From positions 666,001 through 730,000 of the forward strand of contig CALNXK010000154.1 in the NCBI GenBank assembly GCA_942486035.1: a stretch of DNA of 64,000 nucleotides. The letters are read 5' to 3'. A model generated the notes under the pieces. The model searched no databases, had not been told where the DNA came from, and saw nothing but the letters and a program-made list of their open reading frames with translations. The translations under genes were made by a program, and so were the position numbers. Shown one piece after another: positions 1 through 10,557 of the stretch (the stretch's first letter is position 1; each line of letters opens with the position of its first letter). This DNA is from Porites lobata (taxonomy: Eukaryota; Cnidaria; Anthozoa; Scleractinia; Poritidae).

Positions 1-300
1 CTGAACGATCAATGGAAACTAAGCAGAAACAAAGGTAAAAGAGTCTTAAAGTCCACCTAAAGGTAAAAAAATACTCACATGTTCGTTGGAAGTCGTGGAG
101 TATGATTTGAGTTCGCGGAAAAGATGTTTATGTTTTGCTCAGCGAAATCCAGAAAACTTGTTTTTTAGCGAAGACGACTGTCATCCTACGTTAACCTTAT
201 ATTCATTTACGAACAATGGCTGGTCATTACGGCTTCCTGAGAAGACCTGCTGGCAGCAGTTGTTTTTGTGAGTAATAAATTCATGACTTCTTGTGTATTA

Positions 301-879
301 GACCTTGTCACGGTTTTCGACGCCATCTTGACGAGTAGTAGCTAGCCTGAAATTCATCCGATTGCTTCGAGTCGTTTTCTCCTCTCAACAACTGAGGGAG
401 AAATAACGACTCGAAGTAATTGGATGAAATTCAGGCTAAACGAGTAGGCAAACCCGTGAGAAATTACAGTGTTTGTATGAGAATCTAATGTCGAATAATT
501 TCCGTAAAACGGCTGTTTCAAAAAATATATGAATTGTAAACTAAAGATTCACTCTTAAGGATTCTACTGAAAATATTTGAGGGCGTTACATGCGCTAGAA
601 GACCTAGAACCTTTTTTAAAATTTTCCATACATTCGTCCGTAAAAATATCCCGGAAAAAATTGCAGACAAATATATGGAAAATCTAAAGCGAGCTTCTGG
701 AGAAATTTAAGCGCAGTAACAGCCCCCAAAATTTGTTGGTAAAATCCTTTGCTGTAGCTTTAGCTTACAGTTCATATATTTTCCAGAACAGCCGCATTAC
801 GGAAATTATTCGACATGGATCTGTAATTTCTCACGCGTTTGCCTGCTCGTCAAGATGGCGTCGAAATCCGCGACAGGTC
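301..879. mobile_element. Foldback MITE with GACC ends and TA target site
   Basis: The two ends are inverted copies: the left starts GACCTTGTCACGG and the right ends CGCGACAGGTC. Both arms carry the 'gacgccatcttgacgag' motif and long matching arms inward (about 470-560 and 740-830). TA flanks both ends (299-300, 880-881), the pattern of Tc1/mariner-type MITEs. No transposase is visible. A smaller hairpin sits inside the left arm. Confidence 0.75.
339..439. mobile_element. Small hairpin MITE nested in the 301-879 element
   Basis: A hairpin with ends TAGCCTGAAATTC and GAATTTCAGGCTA (one end read as reverse complement) interrupts the left arm of the surrounding foldback. The 8-bp sequence ACGAGTAG is present on both sides (331-338 and 440-447). 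The uninterrupted right arm of the host element shows the single-copy empty site. An 8-bp duplication fits hAT-type transposition. Confidence 0.75.
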
Positions 880-1384
880 TAATTATTGCAAGAGAAATTT
901 TCCTGCTTCAGTCGGATTGTTCGGCGATAACAAAAGTGCTGAAAAAAAAGCGCTGTTGAGCTTACTTTATAATTAACTTGTTTTGTAGGATATAAAAGGA
1001 ACGTTTAAAACGGAGGACACTTTATACAAATTATATATTTTCCGACACAGACCAATTTGTGGTCTTTTTCCACTTAAATGTCAGTCTTTACGGCAGACTT
1101 TTCAACGAATTATTCAGGCTCTATTATTTGCGAAACATTTTCACCGCTTTTGCTGTTGGTTTGAGTGGCTAGAAATAAGGTAAATTCCAAAAAAAGTCCA
1201 GAAAGTTTTTTATCATTGCCGTCGATTTTTGGGTACTTAGGAAAAGAGACGAAAAACACAGCTGACACTGACACGTCATCATGAACAAAATCTTTATTTA
1301 CAAACGCCCGAGCGTAAATAAAGATTTTGTTCATAGCGGCTCAATAGGACTTAAATAGGGAAAGCACACGAGCTATGTTATAAA
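880..1384. repeat. Non-coding stretch with a perfect 21-bp hairpin
   Basis: I see no gene here. The only structure is a perfect stem, 1281-1301 pairing with 1314-1334 around a 12-nt loop, which explains the short minus-strand ORF over it. It is probably the core of a small foldback element, but no target duplication was found. Confidence 0.5.
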
Positions 1385-1806
1385 AGTCCTTCTCCCTGGA
1401 AAATACTGCTCAATCTTACCTTTTATGGTTTTTAAGAGCCCTTCGAGCACAATTTGGAGGAATTCAAAACAGAAATTGTGTAAAACTGAGTATTATTGCG
1501 GCACAAAGTTTGTATTACGATACCGTGGTGTGGTGCGGAGTAACCTTTGCCGATGTTTTAAAATATATAGATCCTTTACAACGCTGCAGGTGATGTGGTT
1601 CGTCGGAACCTTATATTCAACTGTAACGTAGCCTTTAAGGAAACATTAAACCGCTTATCTCCTGGCGGTACGAAGCTCTCGCAAACAGTTACTGAACTGA
1701 TGGATGATGAATCAATGAATAGATTTCTCGGAATTTCGATTTCCGGCTTACTTCCGGCTTCAGATCTAGACTCGTGCCCAGTCGCTGTCCGTGAAAGCCA
1801 AACGAT

Positions 1807-2783
1807 TAGCCTGCGTAGCAAGCGTTTCCAGTCGAGTTATGGCGCGAAATTTAGAGCAGGAGCCTCCCCCCCGTCCTTCATTTGTAGAAGGATTTGATAC
1901 GAGTGGAACTGAGAAATCAACACTTTAATCACTACGAGACAGACCAATCTATTGTGGCACAGAAGCTACGTATGTGTTAATTCCCGGAGCGGTTCAGACC
2001 GGTTTTTAGTATTCTCTACTTCATATATGACAGCATAAACTGTCCCACAACAGTCCACCCCTTGTTGGGTAAAAAATTTGAAATCTTTTAGCAAACAAAC
2101 AAAAAGGAAAGTTCCTTCACTAGTCCACCCATTCTTGGGGTGTTAACCGTTAAGTTCACGGAATTGCTTTACATTCAAAACAAGGAGGTAGGTGCCTCCA
2201 TGCGGTCCACCTTGTAAAGACAAAAAGGGATACTGACTGACGAAAAAGTTTGCCATGTCGATAAAGAATGTCTCTAGCTTTCGGTAAGCTATTATAAACC
2301 GCTTTACAAGCCTCTGAAGCATAACACTCGGGCTTGTGGCAATGAGCTGAGATATTTCGCAAAGCGGCAAAAGCCATCGTTGCTAAGTCTGAACAACGAT
2401 TTACAGGCGAAGCTACAGTGCCCTTTGGTAATGAAGACGCTACAGTTCCCCTAGTCACTTGTTCTTGTTCAGTATCATCCGGATGTCTGCACGAGGATCA
2501 GAATCAGGAACTACCGCAATCTTTTCAATGTTCATTGCCCGGATTCTCCTCCACTTTTGTAGAAGGATTTGTTACGAGTACACAACACTTTAATCACTAC
2601 GAGACAGACTAACCTATTCTGGTACAGAAGCTACGCATGTGTTAATTCCCGGAGCTGTTTAGACTGGTTTTTAGTATTCTATATATGACAGCATAAACTG
2701 TCCCACTACACATTCCTGTTTTTTTTTGCCCTCGTCCCAACTTTCTCAACGAACTCGCGCGGAAACGCTTGCTATGTAGCCTA
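1807..2783. mobile_element. hAT-like non-autonomous element with TAGCCTGCG ends
   Basis: Terminal inverted repeats are about 25 bp: TAGCCTGCGTAGCAAGCG at the left and its inverse (with one change) at the right. Flanks are caaacgat (1799-1806) and gaaacgat (2784-2791), an 8-bp duplication with one mismatch. The empty site 'gagaaacgatag' is present in E-block copy 2 near 20779. Inside are two direct copies of a roughly 160-190-bp sequence (about 1875-2066 and 2553-2712) flanking an exon-like minus-strand ORF. No complete transposase is seen. Confidence 0.7.
2156..2485 (-). CDS. Exon-like ORF inside the hAT-like element, unknown product
   Basis: An open minus-strand frame of about 108 codons follows a possible splice acceptor (tcctcgtgcag) near 2486. 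It runs to a stop at 2156. The reading is protein-like: several Cys and His in the middle (motif AHCHKPECY), a mixed helix-like KAVYNSLPKARDILYRHGK stretch, and a C-terminal Trp/Cys-rich end. There is no start methionine with good context, so it would be an internal or last exon. It is not recognised. It could be a captured host exon or transposase debris; chance cannot be excluded. Confidence 0.25.
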   Translation of the reverse strand, partial: HPDDTEQEQVTRGTVASSLPKGTVASPVNRCSDLATMAFAALRNISAHCHKPECYASEACKAVYNSLPKARDILYRHGKLFRQSVSLFVFTRWTAWRHLPPCFECKAIP

Positions 2784-2954
2784 GAAACGATAGCTCAGAA
2801 TTGCATACGAAATTTATAATAGGGAAAGAAGGGTAAACACATTTCTCCTTAGAAAATGTAGAAAAATTCTTATCAACAGATTCTAGATCTCCTACAATGT
2901 TACCTTAAATTATCTAATATAACGCCCAGGAGACTATTTAATGTTATTGGAGCC

Positions 2955-3290
2955 TGTTCGGGAATATCCACACAATCAATCAAACACTCGGAACTTGGAC
3001 TGTATATCTTTATTCCCAGCAACGATCCTCGTTCACTACACCGTACATTCATTAATTCATTCTGCCTAATCATAACAACTCTCTTTTCTTATACACAGTC
3101 TTGGCATTTTGGTTACAAGATATCTATGTGTCATATTCTTATCACATCACGTACGTAACATTCAAAAGCAATTAACTTGTCAACTTAATACATTCCTTAT
3201 CTCTTTAAAAGTACACGCGATCAAGGTTTCCATTACTATGTTTAGGGTAAGGCACGTTGCGTTGCGTAACGCGCTATATGTTTCCCAACA
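2955..3290. mobile_element. Solo LTR with 5-bp target duplication GAGCC
   Basis: A 336-bp sequence begins TGTTCGGG and ends CCCAACA, the TG...CA form of a long terminal repeat. GAGCC lies directly on both sides (2950-2954 and 3291-3295). No retroviral-type internal region accompanies it, so it is a solo LTR left by recombination. The interrupted host sequence is the tail of the E-block, as seen without this insertion near 48930-48960. Confidence 0.75.
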
Positions 3291-3591
3291 GAGCCCTAGC
3301 GGGGGCGTTTAAATAGCAGGCGTTTTATTCTAACAACTGTGCTCAACAAAACTATGCTTTTGGCGAATATATCACCTCAGTTTATAAATTGAAGGGTATC
3401 CGGTCCATCCATTGATACGTCTATGTCGTTTGGAGATCAACATCGTCTAATGATGTCGTTGATCGACGAAAGCGCAACCTCTTATTCATCGAGCAAGAAA
3501 CTGGATAATTGAATGATTTTGCTCTGTTTCGCTATTTCCATTTTCGCAAATTGCTATTTTCGCGATTGTCAAGCGAGGCATATATTAGATC

Positions 3592-3953
3592 ATACCGTAT
3601 TTATTCGAATAAGCGCCCACCTCGAAAAAGCGCCCAGTCTCGAATAAGCGCCCACCCCTCCCAATCAAACTCAAATAAGCGCTCACCCTCACCCCACCCA
3701 CTTGAGTGAATAAATTCTAATAAGAGACTTCCCCGAGGACGGAGTTTTCTTCAGAGTATTTTACGGAAACCTTGCTTTGTTACTTGTTTGCGTTTTGTTA
3801 TTAGCATTTCATGATTTGTTGCAAAATAAATATACCTCACCTGCTGAAAATGGTGAAAATTTAATAAGCGCCCAGCCTCGAATAAGCGCCCACTCTCAAG
3901 GTCCAAAAGTAAAAAGCGCCCAGGGCGGTTAATCGAAGAATAAATACGGTATA
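3592..3953. mobile_element. MITE with ATACCGTATTTATTCG ends and GCGCCC repeats
   Basis: Inverted ends read ATACCGTATTTATTCG at the left and its near-inverse at 3937-3953. Subterminal repeats of 'aataagcgcccac' occur several times at each end. This repeat type is common in invertebrate genomes. It produces the short plus-strand ORF at 3509-3709, which is not a gene. The target site was not resolved. Confidence 0.65.
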
Positions 3954-4877
3954 AAGTATACTGACCGATCTAATACGGACATTGTTTATGATCTGGGCAC
4001 CCATGGCCACAACCAGATGTTTCCAGTTACGTCAGAATTGGTTCAAATAGTTCTATGCTTTAAAAGCCTGTTTGGTTAATTTAGAACTGCCTTACTGTTC
4101 GGATAAGATTCTTAGGGACGTTTTGTCTTTAGACCAAAATTTTAGACCTTTTCTAAGAAAACAAAAATCAACGACATAAAAAGGTGTTTTGAAATAGATT
4201 CTTATTCTTAATGCAATAATTCATAGCAATAAATATAAATAACACAACCTCCGTAAATCTTAGGGAAGGGTTTTTAGAAAAACTCCCAATATCTTAGACG
4301 AACGTAACGGTTATCCAAAAATTTTTTAGCCACACTCGAAATTTCTAGGCAATATTTGCTCACTTCTGCCCGATTAGCATATTTTGGTAGGCACTTGAAG
4401 CATCAGACAAAATCGAACATTTTCAAACCATACAGATATCGCTTGGGATAGTACTTAAAAAAATTCAGGCCTGGCGGGAAGCCTAAATTTTTCATGCTTT
4501 ATTTTTGCAACTGCATACCGGTAAGTTGTGATGATCTCTGCAATTAATTCTTTATCCCACGGATCCATAAGAAATTTATATGTTTATCACTGATTTCAAA
4601 ATACATGACTGTCTTACTGTAAAAAAAAATTGTATCGTCGGGGTGAACGTAGTCCTGAATAGGACTGTTGTTGTTGACAGTGACTGACTTTTTCGACAAC
4701 TTGTTTTCGATATTTTTCCTCGACTTGTTTAAGAGATTTGTTATGTTATGTATATAACCTCTACTCACCTCGACTGTAGCTGTTACTTACTTATAATTAG
4801 GGAATCCCGAAATATTTGTTCTTTTGGTAAAATTTGTTGAGAATTAATTAATTTGTTGGGAGTTAATTAATGAACTG
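3954..4877. repeat. Low-copy unit sequence without visible gene
   Basis: No gene recognised. Part of it (about 4300-4510, around 'ctaggcaatatttgctc') matches 31900-32110 and 53820-54030 in the other array units, so this is unit I sequence before the LINE insertion. A minus-strand ORF at 4544-4768 has no homology that I recognise and is left out. Confidence 0.5.
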
Positions 4878-6312
4878 AAAAGATTGTCAAGCATATCCCA
4901 TCAAACAAAGTGCCTTGGCATGATAGAGTATCTGCTAGAGTGCTTAGGGACGGACCATTAGAAAACTTATGGGGGGTGGGAGCGGGCGAAGTACAAAAAA
5001 ATATTCGCGCAAAGGAAAATCAACTGAAAAAAAAATCGTGCACGCCAATTAATCCTAACACATATTCATGTAATGGCCTAAAAAAAAATTCATACAAGGA
5101 ATTTGATAACGAAAAACAATTCCTGCGGCTCGAAAATTCCCCTCCCCCCACCCCCCATAACTTTTCTAATGGTCTGTCCCTTAAAGACAGATTACCAGCC
5201 ACCCTACCTGTCATTACTAATCTAATTAATTCTTCGTTCGCATCGAATTGCTTTGCGCATGCGTGGAAGTCCGCAGTGGTCATCTCAAACCTCAAGTCCG
5301 GCGATCCTGATGAGCCCGAAAACACCCGCCCTATATCCCTTCTACTAGTATAATGTCAAAGGTATGCGACAGGGGCTGCTCACACCCAGTTTATGGACTT
5401 TTTGGATAAAATGATAGAAAGATACCCGGCTTACAGAGTGTAAATAGAAAGTTCCACTCCACTGAAACAGCCTTACTGCACTACACGGACCAGCTCCTTA
5501 GTCCCTTATGAATATGGATGAAAAACGTATATCGGTTGTTGTGCTGCTCGACATGTCTAAAGCTTTCGACACCATCCAACATGACAACTTATAATCAATA
5601 CTACACTTACTGGCTGTGTCGGCCTCCGCTCTAGCCTGTTTTAAGAGTTACCTATCATTACGCAAGCAAGTGGTCAGGATTGGCAGTGAACTATCCGACC
5701 CCCTCCCACTGACAGTGGGTGTGGCCCAGGGGTCCATTCTCGGTCCAGTTTTGTTCACTTTGTACGTCAACGACCTTCTCTCTGTACGAAAGAAGTGCGA
5801 AGCCATGGGCTATGTAGACGACACTAAACTGCTTTTGACTCTTTCCCCGTCTGACATCAGCGTTGCCAATTCTGACCTCAACAGTGATCAAATCAAAACA
5901 AATCAGGCACCACCTTATCTTTGCAATTTATTTCATGATAGATTTAGAGTGTCAGGACGCAGCACTAGAAATATGTCACTGTTAAATCTACCTAAATGCA
6001 GATTATCAACTGCTCAACGCTCTTTCGCCTTTCGTGGGGCAAAAGAATACAACCTACTCCCAGAAAACATTCGGAACTTAAACAATATCTGAAGCCAAGG
6101 AAAGTCGCCGCCCACTTTCTTGTAAACTCTTCTTAAATAGATTGAATCACATTTTTCATGACTGTATATAAACTAAATAAATATTTCTTGTTGTAACAGA
6201 TGTAAATATTTTAACCCCATTGTAATTTTATCATTGTATATTACGACAAAATAGCCCCGTTTAGAAGAGTCGTAATAAAGTGTATGTTATGTTATGTCAT
6301 GTTATGTTATGT
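4878..6312 (+). pseudogene. Degenerate LINE reverse transcriptase (CR1/L2-like), 5' truncated
   Basis: Reverse transcriptase motifs are spread over shifted frames: IPSNKVPWHDRVSARVL before the nested MITE, TRPISLL (about 5320), LLDMSKAFDTIQHDN (about 5545-5590, catalytic Asp motif A), GVAQGSILGPVLFTLYVNDL (motif B) and YVDDTKLLL (motif C, about 5810). About 150 residues appear deleted after motif C, where the frame jumps to a C-terminal segment ending RGAKEYNLLPENIRNLNNI. The 3' end is a short tandem repeat of 'ttatg' (about 6283-6312), typical of CR1/L2 tails. Frameshifts, stops and an insertion make it dead. The clade is inferred from these motifs only. Confidence 0.8.
4947..5180. mobile_element. 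Harbinger-like MITE inserted in the LINE
   Basis: Inverted ends GGGACGGACCATTAGAAAA and its near-inverse at 5162-5180 (one mismatch) surround 234 bp. TTA is duplicated on both sides (4944-4946 and 5181-5183). Removing one TTA and the element restores a reverse-transcriptase reading across the junction (VL then KD). A 3-bp TTA/TAA duplication is characteristic of PIF/Harbinger transposons. The long ORF at 4910-5353 simply reads through this MITE. Confidence 0.75.
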
Positions 6313-6651
6313 AAGTGAACCATGAACTGAACAGAACTGAACTACAGCAGGGGTCAAATAAACCCGAGCCACGCCCAACCTCGTCCCCTGGCTTTCTCCC
6401 CCCATTTTCTTAGTTTTCTTAGCAGACTGGTCCAATTCTAATTTTACGAAGAACGTCCCCACTCCTTTCACAAGGAGTGGGCCTCTTATTGGTAGCTGAG
6501 ATTTGCACCAATCAAGAATCAGTATGACTTAACATGTTTAATTTTTGTAATACCCTCTATCGAAAGCGTCAGCAGTTTTATAAGCACCTCGGGCTAAGGG
6601 TGGTCGGTATATGTATGGTGTTATTGAATTAGAACAAGTAGCGTGAGGAAG

Positions 6652-6737
6652 TCTAGCCTGCGTAGCTGGCGGTATTGTGTACTAGTCGAGTGAGATTTGG
6701 CTTTAATCACATAATACCGCCAGCTGCGCAGGTTAGA
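6652..6737. repeat. 25-bp-arm hairpin (small foldback)
   Basis: 6652-6676 pairs almost perfectly with 6713-6737 around a 36-nt loop; the arm reads TCTAGCCTGCGTAGCTGGCG. It is probably a small MITE. The rest of 6313-6990 shows no gene. Confidence 0.6.
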
Positions 6738-6989
6738 GGGAGTCGGGAAAGAAGGCAAATCGCCTGCTTGCCGTTTAACAACGCAACATTCACTCCACTC
6801 CGCCTGAAATTCAAGAATGTGCATGCATATCAGACCCCTGTGCGTCCTGTAACCAAGTGTTCAAGTACAGATTGGAATCCCCATACCACATACGGAGTCG
6901 GTTCAAAGGCGAGCGGCCATATTTCAGGGAGATTTGTGTTTAACGATAGACTATCAGAAATCCACAAATGTGTCTTCCTTAAACGACGA

Positions 6990-9900
6990 ACCTAATTAGT
7001 CATCACTGCAAGAGCGCGAAGAACATTGATTGAACTTTCACATTTTTATAAGATGCAGTATAATTTAGTCGCTTTGCCCATTCCTAGTGAATTATCTCTT
7101 AATACCCATAATACCTCCAATACCAGAGGAACTGCCATAGCATGACATAAAATCTTTGATTTTTGCACTCCGTATACCTGTGTGCGGTTTCTAAATTAGG
7201 TCGCATTTAAGACCTTAGTTATGGGTTTTTTTCATCATTTACTGCCTTCCCGATTGCCACGATTAGCCTGTGCTTTTGGTAAATTTAAAACTAATTAACG
7301 TAGATATTAAGCCCATTCGCAGGATGTAAACGGGGTGGAAAGATGTAAGCGGTGCCAAAAAATGACACTGGTCGCTGCCAGGAGTGTTTTTCCCACAACT
7401 CAAAAAAATTTATGGAGTGGGGTTTAAATCTGGCTGAACTGCCTAAAACATTTGAAAACTGATCTTTATTATTATGACTTTCTTATACTTATTACAGGTT
7501 TCCTATGCATGACATACAAAATTAATTACAAACATAAATCTACTCACGGCGTTAGTTCTCTAAGAATTAATTTTAGTGAGCTCTTCCAACTCAAATTATT
7601 ATCTTAGTTAAACTGAGAACTATAATCTGCTATATTGTAGATCCTTACAACAATATCAAGCACCTTAAGTGGTAATTTCCAAATTAGTTACTGGAAAAGG
7701 TATGCTTTGCCAGGCTGGACAATTTCCCATTTAGTGGGAGAGAAATACTTTCATTTTTCTGGCTTAATGGTCATCTACAATTCGTGATATTAATTACAAC
7801 TTGGGTCAGTTGAGTCAGTTGACATGTTGTGCTCAACTTCCTTTTCCTTCTCTCTTTCAATGTTGGCTTCAAAACAAGAAAAATCCACTGAAAAACCATT
7901 ACTTAACAACCATGGAAGGGAGATAGGGAGGAACCAGGATTGTGTGACCCTAGCAGGTGTCCTTGATTAAAGTTTAAAAAACGACTTAAAGCTTCTCTGT
8001 TGGCGGTACGAAGCTCTCGCATTCGATCATAAATCGAGTTCACGGACCTTTGCGTCTTTTCTCATCTACTTCCGGCTTCAGATCTAGACTTGTACCCAGT
8101 CGCACATATAACAGTGTAGGAATTTTTTCAGGATTATATACGTCATTCCATTTTTGCTTATTCCTCACACGATTAGTATGATCAAAGCTTGTATGGTAGC
8201 CTGCGTTGCAGCCGGCCCACGCACTCGTGTAAACCATTTGTATAGTCCGTCTGCGCTATATACAGAAGGTTTAGAGCGTTTGCGTTTGCGTTTGTATGGA
8301 AGCTGGCTGGAGAAATAGGCCTTCAATTGGCATCAAAGCGCTTTCCTTCCTCGGTTCTACTGCCAACGGCAAAGAAAGCAACGCCAAATATTCCCGATTT
8401 CACACAAATCGAAACCTTGCGGAAACAATATATCATTGACCTGTAATTCTGAGAAGGATCAATGTAGTATCCGATCGAACTTAACCGTGCACAATGTAAA
8501 GTTCCTGTAACCGGACACTACTCGCATATTTTAAATTCGCAAAATCCTGGAAGAAAATTTGGTTCATGCGCAATAACGGGACTGTGTTTCTTCAAGACAT
8601 TTTATCTTTAATGGACACTTCTTTAATTCTCATGACTCAGTAATGTGCAAACTAATAACTTCGATTCTTTAAACTAAAAGAGGTAATACAATGTTCATCA
8701 CGGATGAGTTACAATATACCGTCTAACGTCACGAGTAACTAGGTGCAAATCGTAGCTAAACAGAAGAAGAAATATGTAAAAATATGAATAACTATGAGTA
8801 TATTGTATTTCTGAATGAAGCTAGCATTACCTAATTCTCTACAAATAGCATGCATTGTTTTTAATGTGTACAAATCTATGGATTCATTCTGCAAACACAT
8901 TTTTCCATTAATCAATATGTCTAAAACTATACGCCCAGGGGCGGATCTAGTGGGAGTGTGCAGGGGTGCGCACCGCCCCCCTCCTCCCTTCCTGAGATGA
9001 CCTACGGCTTTCTAATACAACTGGTATTCTGCAAAGTATGAAGATAAGTATGATATGTATTCTCAGCAGTTTACATCATATTATTAGAGACCTTAAGCAA
9101 CGACGAAAACAACGTCAAAAAAAAAATTGGTTTTACGAGCAAAACAACTGCTCTGCACGTGCATCACGCTTTTTAGTACATTTCCTTGACGTCTACTGCA
9201 CGACTACGACGTGAAAACCTCTCAATGCGACGATTTACCGACGAGGTGGACATACTACGACAAATTTTCCCTTCTCTATTTGAACATGGACAAAGCCCTT
9301 AAGAATTCAACTCCAGGAAACTGAAGTCGCCTATATTAGAATAATTGAGCGGTTCCAAATAGACGCGATAAAGTTTGAAAGGACCCAAATTCATTTTTTT
9401 ACTGATGTTTTCACTGCCGTCGTCGTAGTCGTTGCTTAAGGTCCCTAATGCACTGTATTCGCTTTTGAAATTTGTTTAAAATTTGAAGGGTACTTGAAGC
9501 TACTTACTTAAAGCTAAACGGAAAGGGGAAAATGGAAACAAGAATTTGAGGACACACCTGCGAACCGAACTCGGACATTGCTGCATTCGCCATTTGCACA
9601 TGTCCCATAATACACCTTGTTTTGCATAAACTTTGTTTTTCATTTCTCCCGGGTATTACAGCCGTCCCAAGAGAAATTGATAACAATGTTTATGCACAAT
9701 TTTGGGAGGCAAACAAGGTGCATTTTGGGATAGGATAAGATTATTTATTTAATGTGAATCACACAGGGAGTGGTTACCCAGTCTCCCGAGGCGAAGGCTC
9801 ATGTTAAAGTGATTGACAATTAAAAACTAAGAATTAAGAAGGATAAAAATCTAAAACAGTTTGCGCGTATTGATAAATAGATAAATTGATAAAAACGGAA

Positions 9901-10557
9901 GAGTGATTAAAAATACAAATAGAAAATTCCCTAAACTATGTCTAAAATACTAAAAAAGAGAAAATGAAAAAGTACACAATCTAAGAATCAATTTAAGAAG
10001 AAATATCAAATGCAGTTATTGCATTGACATCCAGTAAAAAGGCTACGAAAAGATGCCACATCTTGTGTATTCTTTAAGAATGCTGGTAGTCAGTTCTACA
10101 TACGGGATATAATAATATACTATTATACTACAAAATGGAGCGGATTAAATTGTCTTCACCATGACCAACCCTTTGAGCTAAAGAAAATTACTTAACGACC
10201 GAACCGAAGTATTATTCAAGTTTCTACAGAACGCACTCAACTCATCAGTTTAATTGCAACTTTTTACGCAACTAGTAGCTCACTAAAACTTTGGAGAATC
10301 GTCGCCAAATTCGCCATTTTCGTCAAAATCACCACTTTCCTTTTGCCATTACAATGGAGTTTTCGCAAAAACTTGACGAATTTTCGCCAAACTCGCCATT
10401 TTCGCCAAATCGTGCAATTCTGGACATATAATAGAAGTTTTATACCAAATCAGCATATTTATTACTCTAAAATATACTTCAAGTTCAAAGGACTCGAACG
10501 TTAATAGTAATCAATGGTCAGAATTTGCGTGCATTTTCTATCAAACAACTTGTATTT
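6990..10557. repeat. Array unit I non-coding block
   Basis: This stretch has no gene but is paralogous to 32215-38115 and 54120-60546. Landmarks in order are 'catcactgcaagagcgcgaag' (about 7003), 'ggtatgctttgccaggctgg' (7700), 'actttcgattctttaaacta' type sequence (8660), the 'gggcggatctagtggga' motif (8940), a half-preserved foldback with TTTTGCATAAA (about 9620-9715) and repeated 'cgccattttcg' motifs (10290-10410) just past the 3' end of gene 1. Relative to units III and IV it lacks the pogo-like MITE. The identical 61-codon ORF at 8815-9000 and 36018-36203 reflects this duplication, not a gene. Confidence 0.7.
10458..10463 (-). promoter_or_regulatory. Poly(A) signal AATAAA of gene 1
   Basis: The minus strand reads AATAAA about 95 nt after the gene 1 stop. 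The same hexamer lies at 24086-24091, about 98 nt after the gene 2 stop, and at 59772-59777 for gene 4. Gene 3 has AATGAA at the matching place. Conservation of position between copies supports use. Confidence 0.55.

Larger units (their letters stand above)
1385..2954 (+). pseudogene. E-block copy 1 (decayed ORF block), interrupted
   Basis: First of five copies of a low-copy block that elsewhere lies head-to-head with exon 1 of the 7TM genes. This copy starts inside the short ORF (the reading ...MVFKSPSSTIW... is a diverged version of copy 5). It continues through 'ttagcctttaaggaaacattaaaccg' and 'tttctcggaatttcgatttccgg', but frames are broken. It is split by a hAT-like element (1807-2783), and its tail (2784-2954) is followed by a solo LTR. 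I do not recognise a function. Confidence 0.6.

Noticed and set aside
4910..5353. 147-codon plus-strand ORF
   Set aside because: It reads through an inserted MITE; only the ends belong to the LINE reverse transcriptase.
8815..9000. 61-codon ORF repeated at 36018-36203
   Set aside because: Identity is due to segmental duplication; the frame is lost in units II and IV and ends in a C-rich repeat.
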